Shown: in pieces, positions 38,222 to 46,089 of the stretch
Numbering within the stretch: the stretch's first letter is position 1
Layout of the letters: each line of letters opens with the position of its first letter
Source: Nocardia yamanashiensis NBRC 100130
GTDB lineage: Bacteria; Actinomycetota; Actinomycetes; Mycobacteriales; Mycobacteriaceae
Direction of reading: 5' to 3'
Assembly: GCF_001613325.1 (NCBI RefSeq)
Contig: NZ_BDCD01000006.1
Span: 62,001 to 126,000 of the forward strand
DNA length: 64,000 bases
The notes under the pieces: generated by a model
What the model saw: the letters and a program-made list of their open reading frames with translations, nothing else
Told to the model about the DNA's origin: nothing
The model's database searches: none
Program-made: the position numbers and the translations under genes

Positions 38222-39223
38222 ATGCCCGCGTCACCTCAGAATCCGCATGATGCGTACTTCCGACGCGTACTGTCCCGCCCCGCTGACGCGGCATCGATCA
38301 TCAGCCCCCTTCTTCCCGGACCTGTTGCAGCACAAGTGGAGTGGGATTCCCTCAAGCTGTTGTCAACCAGCTTCGTGTCCGAGGACTTACGTTCTCGCTA
38401 CGGCGATCTGCTCTTTCGCGCCAGGATCAACGGCCGTGAGGCATATCTGTACACTCTGATCGAACATCAAAGCGGCAGCGACCCTTTGATGGCGTTCCGC
38501 ATGCTGGAATACCTTGTCAACATCTGGTGCCGTTATCTGCGTGAGAACACCGACGCAAAAACCTTGCCCGCCGTGATCCCGATCGTCGTGCACTGCGACC
38601 GCAAGGGCAGCGCATGGTCCGCACCGACCGAAGTCTCCGAACTCATCGATCTCGACGACTCGACCCGAACGGCGCTCGGTCCATACCTGCCGCACCTGAG
38701 CTTCCTCCTCGACGACATCACAACAGTCGATGTCGAAGCCATCCGGGCTCGCCACGCCACACCTGCGGCCACGTTGATGCTCGTGCTACAGAAAATCGCA
38801 CCTGCCAACGACCGGCTCGGCACCGAACTCATGCCGCTGATCACCGAGTTCGCCAGACTGCTGGCGGGACCCACCGGGGTCGATGACCTGCGATGCCTCC
38901 TGAAGTACATTTTCTATGTAGGAGAAACGAAAGCCACCGATCTCGATTCGCTGATCGACCAGCTCGGCGAACAGGCCAAGGAGGCGATGATGACCACTGC
39001 CGACCAGCTCCGGGCCGAAGGCGCGGCACGCGGGCGCGCTGAGGGGCACGCTGAAGGGCGGGCCGAGGGCCGGGCTGAGGCGTTGACCGAGCTGCTGACC
39101 GCCAAGTTCGGGACCCTGCCGGGGCCGATAACCGCCAGCATCGCAGCGGCGAGCTCCGAGGAACTGCGTACGTGGACGGTGCGGGTGCTCACAGCAACCC
39201 AGCTGGAGGATGTCTTCTCCTGA
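38222..39223 (+). CDS. Rpn-family PD-(D/E)XK nuclease (recombination-promoting)
   Basis: 333 residues from the ATG at 38222; TAGCTT at 38210-38215 is 6 bases upstream (leaderless). The N-terminus has PHDAYFRRVLSRPADAASII and the nuclease core RYGDLLFRARINGREAYLYT followed by LIEHQSGSDPLMAFRML, giving the D...E-x-Q active-site pattern of the family. The C-terminus has RAEG repeats (EGAARGRAEGHAEGRAEGRA), as in other Rpn proteins. E. coli RpnA has Ca2+-stimulated nuclease activity and raises recombination. Often mislabelled as transposase; there are no terminal repeats here. Confidence 0.9.
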   Translation: MPASPQNPHDAYFRRVLSRPADAASIISPLLPGPVAAQVEWDSLKLLSTSFVSEDLRSRYGDLLFRARINGREAYLYTLIEHQSGSDPLMAFRMLEYLVNIWCRYLRENTDAKTLPAVIPIVVHCDRKGSAWSAPTEVSELIDLDDSTRTALGPYLPHLSFLLDDITTVDVEAIRARHATPAATLMLVLQKIAPANDRLGTELMPLITEFARLLAGPTGVDDLRCLLKYIFYVGETKATDLDSLIDQLGEQAKEAMMTTADQLRAEGAARGRAEGHAEGRAEGRAEALTELLTAKFGTLPGPITASIAAASSEELRTWTVRVLTATQLEDVFS

Positions 39224-39243
39224 CCACGGGACCAGGTCAGGGA

Positions 39244-39609
39244 TCACCCCACGGAGCCGGTGGGCACCTGGGAGCGTGGGACTGCGCTGGTGATCGACCA
39301 CCCCGCCTCTAGAGCGGGTGCGCCGCACGAGGTATCGAAGGTGACGCTGGAATGCGGGTCGACCCACTGACTGGTGGGGTAGCTGGTGGTCTGGAAGGCC
39401 GGAGTGGTGCCGGGTTCGTTGAAGGTGGTGCAGCTGACCTGCGCGGAGATCAGATAGGTCTCGTCGTTGTCGTTGGTGCAGGTAGCCCCTTCGCACCAGA
39501 CGCCGGGCGCCACATAGTAGGCCGCGGTGGCGGGTGGTGCGAGCAGAACTGCTGTGGCGCAGGTGATTCCAGCGATCGCTGCTAGTCTTCCGAAAGTTCG
39601 AGATTTCAT
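39244..39609 (-). CDS. Small secreted protein with disulfides
   Basis: 121 residues. Signal peptide MKSRTFGRLAAIAGITCATA, cleavage near ATAA. The mature part is beta-rich with four cysteines (VWCEGATC, VSCTTF, TSCGAP). GGGGGAG precedes the ATG. Extracellular; no family recognised. It converges on the Rpn gene, ending 20 bases from its stop. Confidence 0.7.
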   Translation of the reverse strand: MKSRTFGRLAAIAGITCATAVLLAPPATAAYYVAPGVWCEGATCTNDNDETYLISAQVSCTTFNEPGTTPAFQTTSYPTSQWVDPHSSVTFDTSCGAPALEAGWSITSAVPRSQVPTGSVG

Positions 39610-39719
39610 CGATTTTCTCCCCCGAGACGATTCTTGCTCGTTGCGACGGTCACACCAGTTCGTCCGCGGCGCAAGCGAATTATGCTCCGCCGCTTGGCGA
39701 AATGCGCTGTTCGATTACT

Positions 39720-40001
39720 TCAATAGACGACCACGAGACATAACGGTGAGTGTTTAGGAGGATGTCCGTTGAGCCGGTCCAGGCTCTCCTCGCGCTCGGC
39801 CTGCCGTCGCTCCTTGCGAAGGGTTCTCGGCAGGGGCTTTCGACCCTCTTCCGGACCCATGGGGTGCGCCGCTCCCGCGGGCACCGCGTAGCGGAAATAG
39901 GTGTTCTCGATCGCGATATGGAACGGCTGAACCACCCTCCGCCACGGAGTGAACCTGCGCCGCAGATACCAGAGTCGATGGTTCCCGTCTCGAACCCTCA
40001 C
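39720..40001 (-). CDS. Small basic protein with a tryptophan/arginine motif
   Basis: 93 residues from GTG at 40001. The N-terminus MRVRDGNHRLWYLRRRFTPW followed by RRVVQP resembles the RRRWLPWRR start of small conserved actinobacterial proteins of unknown function. A charged helical part (RTLRKERRQAEREESL) follows. It begins 7 bases after the stop of the glycine-rich secreted protein at 40009, so the two form an operon. Confidence 0.6.
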   Translation of the reverse strand: MRVRDGNHRLWYLRRRFTPWRRVVQPFHIAIENTYFRYAVPAGAAHPMGPEEGRKPLPRTLRKERRQAEREESLDRLNGHPPKHSPLCLVVVY

Positions 40002-40008
40002 GACGGCG

Positions 40009-40278
40009 TTAGCGCTGATCGACGCCGCGGCGGGCGCTGCCGCCGCCGGAGCCGCCGCCCTGTTGGCCACTGCCGCCTCGGGTTTCGCAGGGCTTGGTGT
40101 TGGATTTGGTGCCGGGAGAGGAGCAGGGGGTGCCCGAGGCGCCGCCCCCGCCGCCGCCTGAGGGTTTGGAAGCGGCGGTGTAGGCGGGCTGCGGGGTTTC
40201 GGGTGCTGCCGCGGCGGCGGTGCCGGCGGTCAGTAGTCCGAGTGTGCTGATCATGGCGGCGGCGATTGCGGTTTTCAT
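40009..40278 (-). CDS. Small secreted glycine-rich protein
   Basis: 89 residues. Signal peptide MKTAIAAAMISTLGLLTAGT with cleavage near AAAA. The mature part is low-complexity: glycine runs, serine, threonine and lysine, with two cysteines (TPCSSP and KPCETR). GGAG precedes the ATG. Extracellular; function unknown. Confidence 0.68.
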   Translation of the reverse strand: MKTAIAAAMISTLGLLTAGTAAAAAPETPQPAYTAASKPSGGGGGGASGTPCSSPGTKSNTKPCETRGGSGQQGGGSGGGSARRGVDQR

Positions 40279-40425
40279 GTCGGTTTCTCCTTGATCGGGT
40301 GACAAGATCACTCTGTCGGGAGGGTGTTAACGAAACCTTGCTGATCGCTTATAGGGGGTTTGCGTACCGCGTTCGGCGGCAATGCGTTTCGGTCGTTGTG
40401 GACGGTTCTGTGCCAGGCTGGCGAG

Positions 40426-40950
40426 GTGGAACCAGCAGGAACGAATGAATCCGATGCCCCGCAGGTGATCGGGTCGGCGGTGAGTGAACCGGGGTGGCGG
40501 ACGGGGAATCCGATCAGGGTTGCTGTGGTGGCTTTGCTGCCGATGGCGTTCGTTGCCGGGACGGTCATCGCCGAAAAGGTTGTGGATCAACCCACTACAC
40601 GGGTCGGGAAGATTCTCGCCATGAGCAACTTCCTCGGGCTCTCGACGCTGTGCGTACTCGGCCCGTTGGCGGTGGTGGCACTGGTCGGGGCGATTGCGTT
40701 GCAAAATAACGACATTCGCAGGGGAAGTTGGTTCGCGAGGGTGGCCGGTGGGGCTGCTGTGATCGTGTGCGTCCTGGTCGTCGTTGCTGTTCTCAGCGAT
40801 GCTTTCGGCTCCGGCTCGCGGCCGTACGAGTGGCATCCGATGTATTCGCCGCCGGCGGCCCTGCTCGCGGTCACCCCGCAGCTGGTGATCGCGATCGCCA
40901 ATATCTACGTGCTCGTTCGGCTCTCGAAGCGAGAGCGTCCCGATGGCTAG
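40426..40950 (+). CDS. Four-helix membrane protein of unknown function
   Basis: 174 residues, start taken at GTG 40426. Segments: VAVVALLPMAFVAGTVIAEK, LCVLGPLAVVALVGAIALQN, AVIVCVLVVVAVLSDAFG and LLAVTPQLVIAIANIYVLVR. The stop TAG lies inside an inverted repeat (40943-40979) that also covers the start of the next gene. No family recognised. Confidence 0.65.
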   Translation: MEPAGTNESDAPQVIGSAVSEPGWRTGNPIRVAVVALLPMAFVAGTVIAEKVVDQPTTRVGKILAMSNFLGLSTLCVLGPLAVVALVGAIALQNNDIRRGSWFARVAGGAAVIVCVLVVVAVLSDAFGSGSRPYEWHPMYSPPAALLAVTPQLVIAIANIYVLVRLSKRERPDG

Positions 40951-40979
40951 AAATATGCGGTTCGCTAAAATCTAGCCAT
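40943..40979. promoter_or_regulatory. Inverted repeat and leaderless promoter of the GlxA-type regulator
   Basis: ATGGCTAGA and TCTAGCCAT (9-bp perfect arms) are separated by 19 bases; the left arm covers the upstream stop codon and the right arm the downstream start. TAAAAT at 40966-40971, 6 bases before the ATG at 40978, fits a leaderless -10. The arms may be the regulator's own site. Confidence 0.55.
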
Positions 40980-42039
40980 GAGACCTGTTGTCGTGCTGGC
41001 CCTGGATGGGGTGGTGGGCTTCGACCTCGCGATTCCGGGGCAGGTGTTCGGCACCGCCAATCTCATGGTCGACAGCCCGGTGTACGAGATACGGATCGCG
41101 GCGCCGGGGCGATGTGTGCGCACTGCAAGCAGTTTCGGGGCGCTCGAGTTGCGTACCGAGTGGGGGCTGGAGGCGCTCGCGGATGCCGACACGATCGTTG
41201 TGCCTGGTCTCAGCGATCCGCTGAGCGAGCCCGAGGGGGCGGTGCTGGACGGGCTGCGGGCCGCCTGGGCTCGGGGCGTGCGGATCACTTCGGTGTGCAA
41301 TGGCGCGTTCGTGCTGGCGGCGGCGGGGTTGCTCGATGGCCGGCGCGCGACCACTCATTGGCAGGATGCGGCTGAGCTGGCGCGGCGCTATCCGCGCGTG
41401 ACCGTCGATCCGGCGGTGCTGTATGTGGAGGATGGCAATTTGTGCACTTCCGCGGGAGTCGCTGCCGGCCTGGATATGTGCCTGCATTTGGTGCGCAATG
41501 ACCTGGGGGCGGCGGTTGCGGCCGACACCGCGCGTCACATCGTGATGCCGCCCCAACGGCAAGGTGGGCAAGCACAATTCATCGTTCATCCCGATCCGGG
41601 TTCGGGTGCGAGCGGTCTCGGCGACACATTGCATTGGATGACCGCCAATCTGGACAGGCCGTTGACGCTGGCGGAGATCGCCGATCACGCCGCGTTAAGC
41701 GTGCGCAGTCTCAATCGACATTTTCGGGCACAGGTCGGGACCACGCCCTTGCAGTGGCTGTTGCACGCGCGGATCCGGTACGCGCGGGAGTTGCTCGAGA
41801 CGACCGATCATTCCGTCGAAATCGTCGCCCGCCGTACCGGATTCGCGACCGCGACCGCGATGCGCCACCATTTCACCCGGCATACCGGTATCGCGCCGCA
41901 CCATTACCGGGCCAATTTTCGCACCGCTCGCCCGGCCGAGTCGGCGCATCCGGCGAGGCCGGAGTCGATGTGGGGGCGCTATTCGCCCCACAGGCAGGAC
42001 GCGGCGGCGAGTTCCATATCGGTCACACCGCGCTCCTGA
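40978..42039 (+). CDS. GlxA-type AraC regulator with DJ-1/PfpI domain
   Basis: 353 residues. The N-terminal DJ-1/PfpI domain (about 1-170) starts RPVVVLALDGVVGFDLAIPG and has the nucleophile-elbow position in ITSVCNGAFVLAAAGLL. The C-terminal AraC domain has two HTHs: TLAEIADHAALSVRSLNRHF and VEIVARRTGFATATAMRHHF. Such regulators sense small metabolites. The gene is probably leaderless (TAAAAT 6 bases upstream). It overlaps the convergent HD gene by 61 bases. Confidence 0.92.
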   Translation: MRPVVVLALDGVVGFDLAIPGQVFGTANLMVDSPVYEIRIAAPGRCVRTASSFGALELRTEWGLEALADADTIVVPGLSDPLSEPEGAVLDGLRAAWARGVRITSVCNGAFVLAAAGLLDGRRATTHWQDAAELARRYPRVTVDPAVLYVEDGNLCTSAGVAAGLDMCLHLVRNDLGAAVAADTARHIVMPPQRQGGQAQFIVHPDPGSGASGLGDTLHWMTANLDRPLTLAEIADHAALSVRSLNRHFRAQVGTTPLQWLLHARIRYARELLETTDHSVEIVARRTGFATATAMRHHFTRHTGIAPHHYRANFRTARPAESAHPARPESMWGRYSPHRQDAAASSISVTPRS

Positions 42040-42608
42040 CGTTCACGCAACAGCTCACCGCCCAGGGTGTAGCGCGGTGCCGCGGCGTCCGAGCGGGATG
42101 CGCGTTCGACGATCGCGTCGACCAGCGAGCGCACCATGTCGAGGCGTGGATAGGCGGTGTGGATCCGCTCCCCCACGGCTGCGGCGATTTCGGCGCCGCG
42201 CCCGAAATCCATTCCGATCCCGCCCCGGGTGAGATAGGCCAGCAGGCCGCGCCGTTCGGCGATGCCGGGCGAGGTGTGCAGTGCGATCGCCTCCCAGACC
42301 GCATCGACGTCCTTTTCCGGCACCCCGTGCTGTCGCAGGACCGCTGCGGCCAGGTCCGCGCCTTCCACCTCGAAACGTGTTGTGCCCTTGGCGAGTTCAC
42401 CGGCGCCCAGGTCGTGCATGACGGTCGCCGCGAACAGCAGATCCCGGTCGTAGGCGGCGTCGGTCAGCGCGCCCTCATGGGCGGCCAGCAGCTCGGCGAA
42501 GAAGAAGCTGCGGATACTGTGGTTGGCGACCGAAGCCGACTCCGAGGAACGTACGACGGACAGAACCGCTTCGGCCAGTGGGCTTTCGGGCAGTTCGAGT
42601 GAAGTCAT
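41979..42608 (-). CDS. HD-domain hydrolase, cyanamide-hydratase-like (first of a tandem pair)
   Basis: 209 residues with CAGGAG before the ATG at 42608. The HD motif reads HSIRSFFFAELL then ATVMHDLGAGELA, i.e. the H...HD metal-binding set, with a later histidine in AIALHTSPGIAERR. A close homologue lies directly upstream at 42620 (11 bases apart). Such HD proteins hydrolyse phosphoesters or hydrate nitrile-like substrates such as cyanamide. Confidence 0.85.
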   Translation of the reverse strand: MTSLELPESPLAEAVLSVVRSSESASVANHSIRSFFFAELLAAHEGALTDAAYDRDLLFAATVMHDLGAGELAKGTTRFEVEGADLAAAVLRQHGVPEKDVDAVWEAIALHTSPGIAERRGLLAYLTRGGIGMDFGRGAEIAAAVGERIHTAYPRLDMVRSLVDAIVERASRSDAAAPRYTLGGELLRERQERGVTDMELAAASCLWGE

Positions 42609-42619
42609 CGCCGCTCCTG

Positions 42620-43297
42620 TCAGTGCGCCGCAGGCGTCGGGTCGCCCCAGCCCGCCCCGGCGACGAAGTCGAACCAGGTGAGTTCCGGTGCGTCCTTGTA
42701 GTACAGCGAGCGCAGCTGCCCGGGGAAGGTGTGCGGGCTACCCTTCGCCGGATTCGCGTGCACCTGGGCGGCGATGAGCTCACCGAGTGCGTAACCGAGA
42801 TTCTCGCGAGGCCACGCGGCGTGCACCCGCTCGGCGAATCCGGCTGGCAACTGCTGCTTGCCGAAGCCGAGGATGTCGGCGGCGATCCCTTGCTGCGTGA
42901 CGGCCTCGACGGGGCCGAAGTGGGGTGCCAGTCCATCGCTGGTGTGCAGCGCGATCGCATTCCACACCGGTTGCACCCGGGCCGGTTCCACCCCGCGCGC
43001 GGTGAGGAACGCCGCCGCCGCGTCCGCGCCATCGACTTCGAAACGCTTGTCGTTGTTGGCGAATTCGGTCACCCCGAGGTCGTGCAGAATGCAGGCCACG
43101 TAGACGAGTTCCTCGTCGTAGTCCACCTGGGCCCGCAAACCCGATGCGGCGGCGAGCTCGCGCGCGAACAGGTAGCTGCGCACCGTGTGGTTGTACACGA
43201 ACGTCGGCGACACCGAACGCGCGAGAGCGTCTGCGGCAGTGGCCAATTCGGTATCCGGAACCGCGAACCCGGCGCGGGCGGCAGCGTCGATAGTCAT
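42620..43297 (-). CDS. HD-domain hydrolase, second of a tandem pair
   Basis: 225 residues from the ATG at 43297 with GAGAGG upstream. HD set: YNHTVRSYLFARELAAASGL, VACILHDLGVTEFANNDKRF, and AIALHTSDGLAPHFGPVEAV. It shares with the downstream gene RFEV-x-GAD-x-AAA and the spacing of all metal-ligand residues, so the pair arose by duplication and then diverged. Probably co-transcribed, with this gene first. Confidence 0.87.
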   Translation of the reverse strand: MTIDAAARAGFAVPDTELATAADALARSVSPTFVYNHTVRSYLFARELAAASGLRAQVDYDEELVYVACILHDLGVTEFANNDKRFEVDGADAAAAFLTARGVEPARVQPVWNAIALHTSDGLAPHFGPVEAVTQQGIAADILGFGKQQLPAGFAERVHAAWPRENLGYALGELIAAQVHANPAKGSPHTFPGQLRSLYYKDAPELTWFDFVAGAGWGDPTPAAH

Positions 43298-43404
43298 GGT
43301 GATCCTCTCCCGGGGACGCATCCCCACCGTGCTCTGTTCGATCGAGCTTCTCGATTCTCACCGCGCCCCGGACACCCGAAAAGTGGCCGGAATGCCGGAT
43401 ATCG

Positions 43405-43431
43405 CTAAAAACTGGCCAGTCACGCTAGAGT
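43405..43431 (+). promoter_or_regulatory. Leaderless promoter of the SRPBCC-epimerase gene, with a motif shared with the GlxA promoter
   Basis: TAGAGT at 43426-43431 is 6 bases before the ATG at 43438. Just upstream, CGCTAAAAACTGGCCA (from 43403) closely matches CGCTAAAATCTAGCCA at 40963-40978 ahead of the GlxA-type regulator. Shared sequence at two nearby promoters suggests a common regulator. Confidence 0.45.
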
Positions 43432-43437
43432 CGAGGC

Positions 43438-44793
43438 ATGGGTATCGAACGGTCCGCCGTTGTTCCCGCGCCGCTGTCGGAGGTCTTCGACTGGTACGCG
43501 CGTCCCGGTGCGTTCACGCGCCTCACGCCACCGTGGCAGCCCATATCGCTACGCGAGGAGACGGATTCGCTCGCGCGGGGGCGGGCGGTGCTGGGGTTGC
43601 CGGGCGGATTGCGCTGGGTGGCGCGCCATGACCCGGACGGGTACGCGCCGCCGTATCGGTTCGTCGACGAGATCGCGCGCGACGGGCTGGCGTCGCTGCC
43701 CGCGGCGCTGGCGGTGCGCTGGCGGCACACCCACGAATTCGAGGCCGTGGACGACGGGCACACCCGCGTCATCGACCGGATCGATACGCCGATTCCCGAG
43801 GCGCTGCTGTCGGCGACGTTCGACTACCGCTACCGGCAATTGGCCGATGATCTCGCCGCGCACCAGCGTGCCGCCCGGCACGGGTTCGGTCCCTCGGTCA
43901 TCGCGATCACCGGCGCGAGCGGACTGGTCGGCACCGCGCTCGCGGCGTTCCTGAGCACCGGCGGGCACACCGTGGTGCGGCTGGTCCGGCACGCGCCGCG
44001 CGATGACGGTGAGTGGCAATGGAATCCGGATGCGCCCGACCCCGGCCTGCTCGACGGCGTCGACTCGGTCATCCACCTGGCGGGCGCGTCGATCGCGGGC
44101 CGATTCACCGAGCAGCATCGCCGGGAGATCGCCGACAGCCGGATCGGCCCCACCCGGAAACTGGCCGAACTGGCGGCCAAGACCGGCGTGCCCACGCTGG
44201 TGAGCGCCTCGGCGATCGGCATCTACGGCTACGACCGCGGCGACACCGTCCTGACCGAGGACAGCGAGCGCGGTGCGGGTTTTCTGGCCGATGTGGTCAG
44301 CGACTGGGAGGACGCCACCGGCCCGGCCGCCGACAGTGGTACCCGAGTTGTGAAGGTGCGCACCGGAATCGTGCAATCACCGCGCGGCGGGACCTTACGT
44401 CTCATGCGCCCGTTGTTCTCGCTCGGGCTCGGCGGCCGCATCGGCGACGGCCGGCAATGGCTGTCGTGGATCGGCATCGACGATCTCATCGATATCTACC
44501 ACCGGGCGCTGTGGGACACCGAGCTGTCCGGGCCGGTCAATGCCGTCGCCCCCGAGGCGGTGCGCAACAGCGAATACACCAAGACGCTGGCCGCCGCCCT
44601 GCATCGCCCCGCCCTGCTCCCGGTCCCCAGCTTCGGCCCGGCCTTGCTCTTGGGCAAACAGGGCGCCCAAGAACTGGCCAATGCCAGCCAGCACGTCTCG
44701 CCGACCCGGCTCCTCGCCGCCGAACATCATTTCCGCACACCGGATCTGAGCTCCACGCTGAGCCACCTGCTGGGCACGAATCAGCCGGACTGA
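43438..44793 (+). CDS. SRPBCC domain fused to a TIGR01777-type epimerase
   Basis: 451 residues. The N-terminus (1-150) is an SRPBCC (START-like) lipid- or ligand-binding domain with YARPGAFTRLTPPWQPISLR and HTHEFEAVDDGHTRVIDRID. The rest is an atypical SDR of the TIGR01777 family: VIAITGASGLVGTALAAFLS, then LAGASIAGRFTEQHRREIAD and SASAIGIYGYDRGD. Fusion of these two domains is known in actinobacteria. Function unknown; the SRPBCC half may deliver a hydrophobic substrate. Leaderless start supported by TAGAGT. Confidence 0.9.
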   Translation: MGIERSAVVPAPLSEVFDWYARPGAFTRLTPPWQPISLREETDSLARGRAVLGLPGGLRWVARHDPDGYAPPYRFVDEIARDGLASLPAALAVRWRHTHEFEAVDDGHTRVIDRIDTPIPEALLSATFDYRYRQLADDLAAHQRAARHGFGPSVIAITGASGLVGTALAAFLSTGGHTVVRLVRHAPRDDGEWQWNPDAPDPGLLDGVDSVIHLAGASIAGRFTEQHRREIADSRIGPTRKLAELAAKTGVPTLVSASAIGIYGYDRGDTVLTEDSERGAGFLADVVSDWEDATGPAADSGTRVVKVRTGIVQSPRGGTLRLMRPLFSLGLGGRIGDGRQWLSWIGIDDLIDIYHRALWDTELSGPVNAVAPEAVRNSEYTKTLAAALHRPALLPVPSFGPALLLGKQGAQELANASQHVSPTRLLAAEHHFRTPDLSSTLSHLLGTNQPD

Positions 44794-44859
44794 CCACGGG
44801 TGCGGTGGTGGGCACGCCTCACGGATCCCGCCCACCACCGCTCCCGTACGATCTTGCTC

Positions 44860-45876
44860 ATGCGAGGCACCGTCCTGTACGCGCCGTTCGACATCCGTTT
44901 CGAAGAGCGCCCCGATCCACGCATAACCGAACCCACCGATGCGATCATCCGCACCGCCGCCACCTGCGTCTGCGGCTCGGACCTGTGGAACTACCGCGGC
45001 ATCAACCCGGTCACCAAGCCCCGGCCCATCGGTCACGAATACGTCGGCATCGTGGAAGAGGTGGGCGCGGAAGTCACCTCGGTGCGGCCGGGCCAATTCG
45101 TGGTCGGCGGGTTCGCCTACTCCGACAACACCTGCGCGAACTGCCGGTACGGATACCAATCCGCCTGCACCCATGGCGGTTTCATGGGCACCTGCCAGGC
45201 CGAGCTGATCCGCATCCCCCAGGCCGACGGCACCCTGGTCGCACTCCCCGACCAGCCCGAGGCCGATCTGATCCCGAGCCTGCTGACCTTGTCGGATGTG
45301 ATGGGCACCGGCTGGTACGCGGCGGTGGCCGCCCAGGTCTGCCCCGGTTCGACCATCGCGGTGGTCGGCGACGGCGCGGTCGGGCTCTGCGGCGTGCTCG
45401 CCGCGAAGGAGCTCGGCGCCGAACGCATCATCGCCATGAGCCGGCACGAGTCGCGTCAGAAACTGGCCTTGGAATTCGGTGCCACCGAGATCGTCACCGA
45501 ACGGGGCGAGGAGGGCGTCGCGCGGATCAAGGACCTCACCGGCGGGGTCGGGGCGGACGCGGTGCTCGAATGCGTCGGCACGAACGAATCCATGGTGCAG
45601 GCCCGGCATTCCACCCGGGTCGGCGGCACCGTCGGATTCGTCGGCGTTCCCCACGATGTCGAGATCAGCGGTGAGGAGCTGTTCCGCACCCACGTGGGTC
45701 TGCGCGGCGGGCCCGCGCCCGTGCGGCGGTTCCTGCCCGATCTGATCGCGCGGGTGCTCGAGCGGCGCATCGATCCGGGCAAGGTGTTCGATCTGACCCT
45801 GCCTTTGTCGGAGGTGGCCGAAGGCTATCGGGCGATGGATGAACGGCGAGCCATCAAAACACTGCTGCTGCCCTGA
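44860..45876 (+). CDS. Zinc-dependent alcohol dehydrogenase (MDR)
   Basis: 338 residues. Catalytic zinc ligands are in ATCVCGSDLWNYRG (Cys) and PIGHEYVGIVEEVG (His-Glu). A partial structural loop SDNTCANCRYGYQSACTHGG supplies cysteines. The Rossmann motif is IAVVGDGAVGLCGVLAAKEL. Uses NAD(P) to oxidise an alcohol or reduce an aldehyde. TACGAT at 44847-44852, 7 bases before the ATG, fits a leaderless start. Confidence 0.92.
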   Translation: MRGTVLYAPFDIRFEERPDPRITEPTDAIIRTAATCVCGSDLWNYRGINPVTKPRPIGHEYVGIVEEVGAEVTSVRPGQFVVGGFAYSDNTCANCRYGYQSACTHGGFMGTCQAELIRIPQADGTLVALPDQPEADLIPSLLTLSDVMGTGWYAAVAAQVCPGSTIAVVGDGAVGLCGVLAAKELGAERIIAMSRHESRQKLALEFGATEIVTERGEEGVARIKDLTGGVGADAVLECVGTNESMVQARHSTRVGGTVGFVGVPHDVEISGEELFRTHVGLRGGPAPVRRFLPDLIARVLERRIDPGKVFDLTLPLSEVAEGYRAMDERRAIKTLLLP

Positions 45877-46089
45877 GTTTCGCCCCGCCCGCGGTTCCGT
45901 GCGAAACACGGGAAAAAATGCGGGGGTGATTAATGGTGTTACCCCGTATCGACCGGGCATAAACATACCTATAACCATGTGATCACGAACCGGTGTGAAC
46001 AGGACATTCTTCCTTGCTGTGCGCACGTCGCAGTGACAGTGTGGAGGGCGGTTTGGCTCAATTCAACCTCAACGACGAGGAGTTTTGAA

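Noticed and set aside
39020..39085. Short RAEG-coding repeats as a tandem DNA repeat or CRISPR
   Set aside because: They are in-frame codon repeats of the Rpn C-terminus; no spacers are present.
38222..39223. Rpn protein as an insertion sequence transposase
   Set aside because: No terminal inverted repeats or target duplication were seen; the family is a nuclease often mislabelled as transposase.
45877..46089. Riboswitch or sigma-factor promoter ahead of the GT4 gene
   Set aside because: The stretch is AT-richer with a TATAAC and a weak inverted repeat, but no element could be assigned with confidence.
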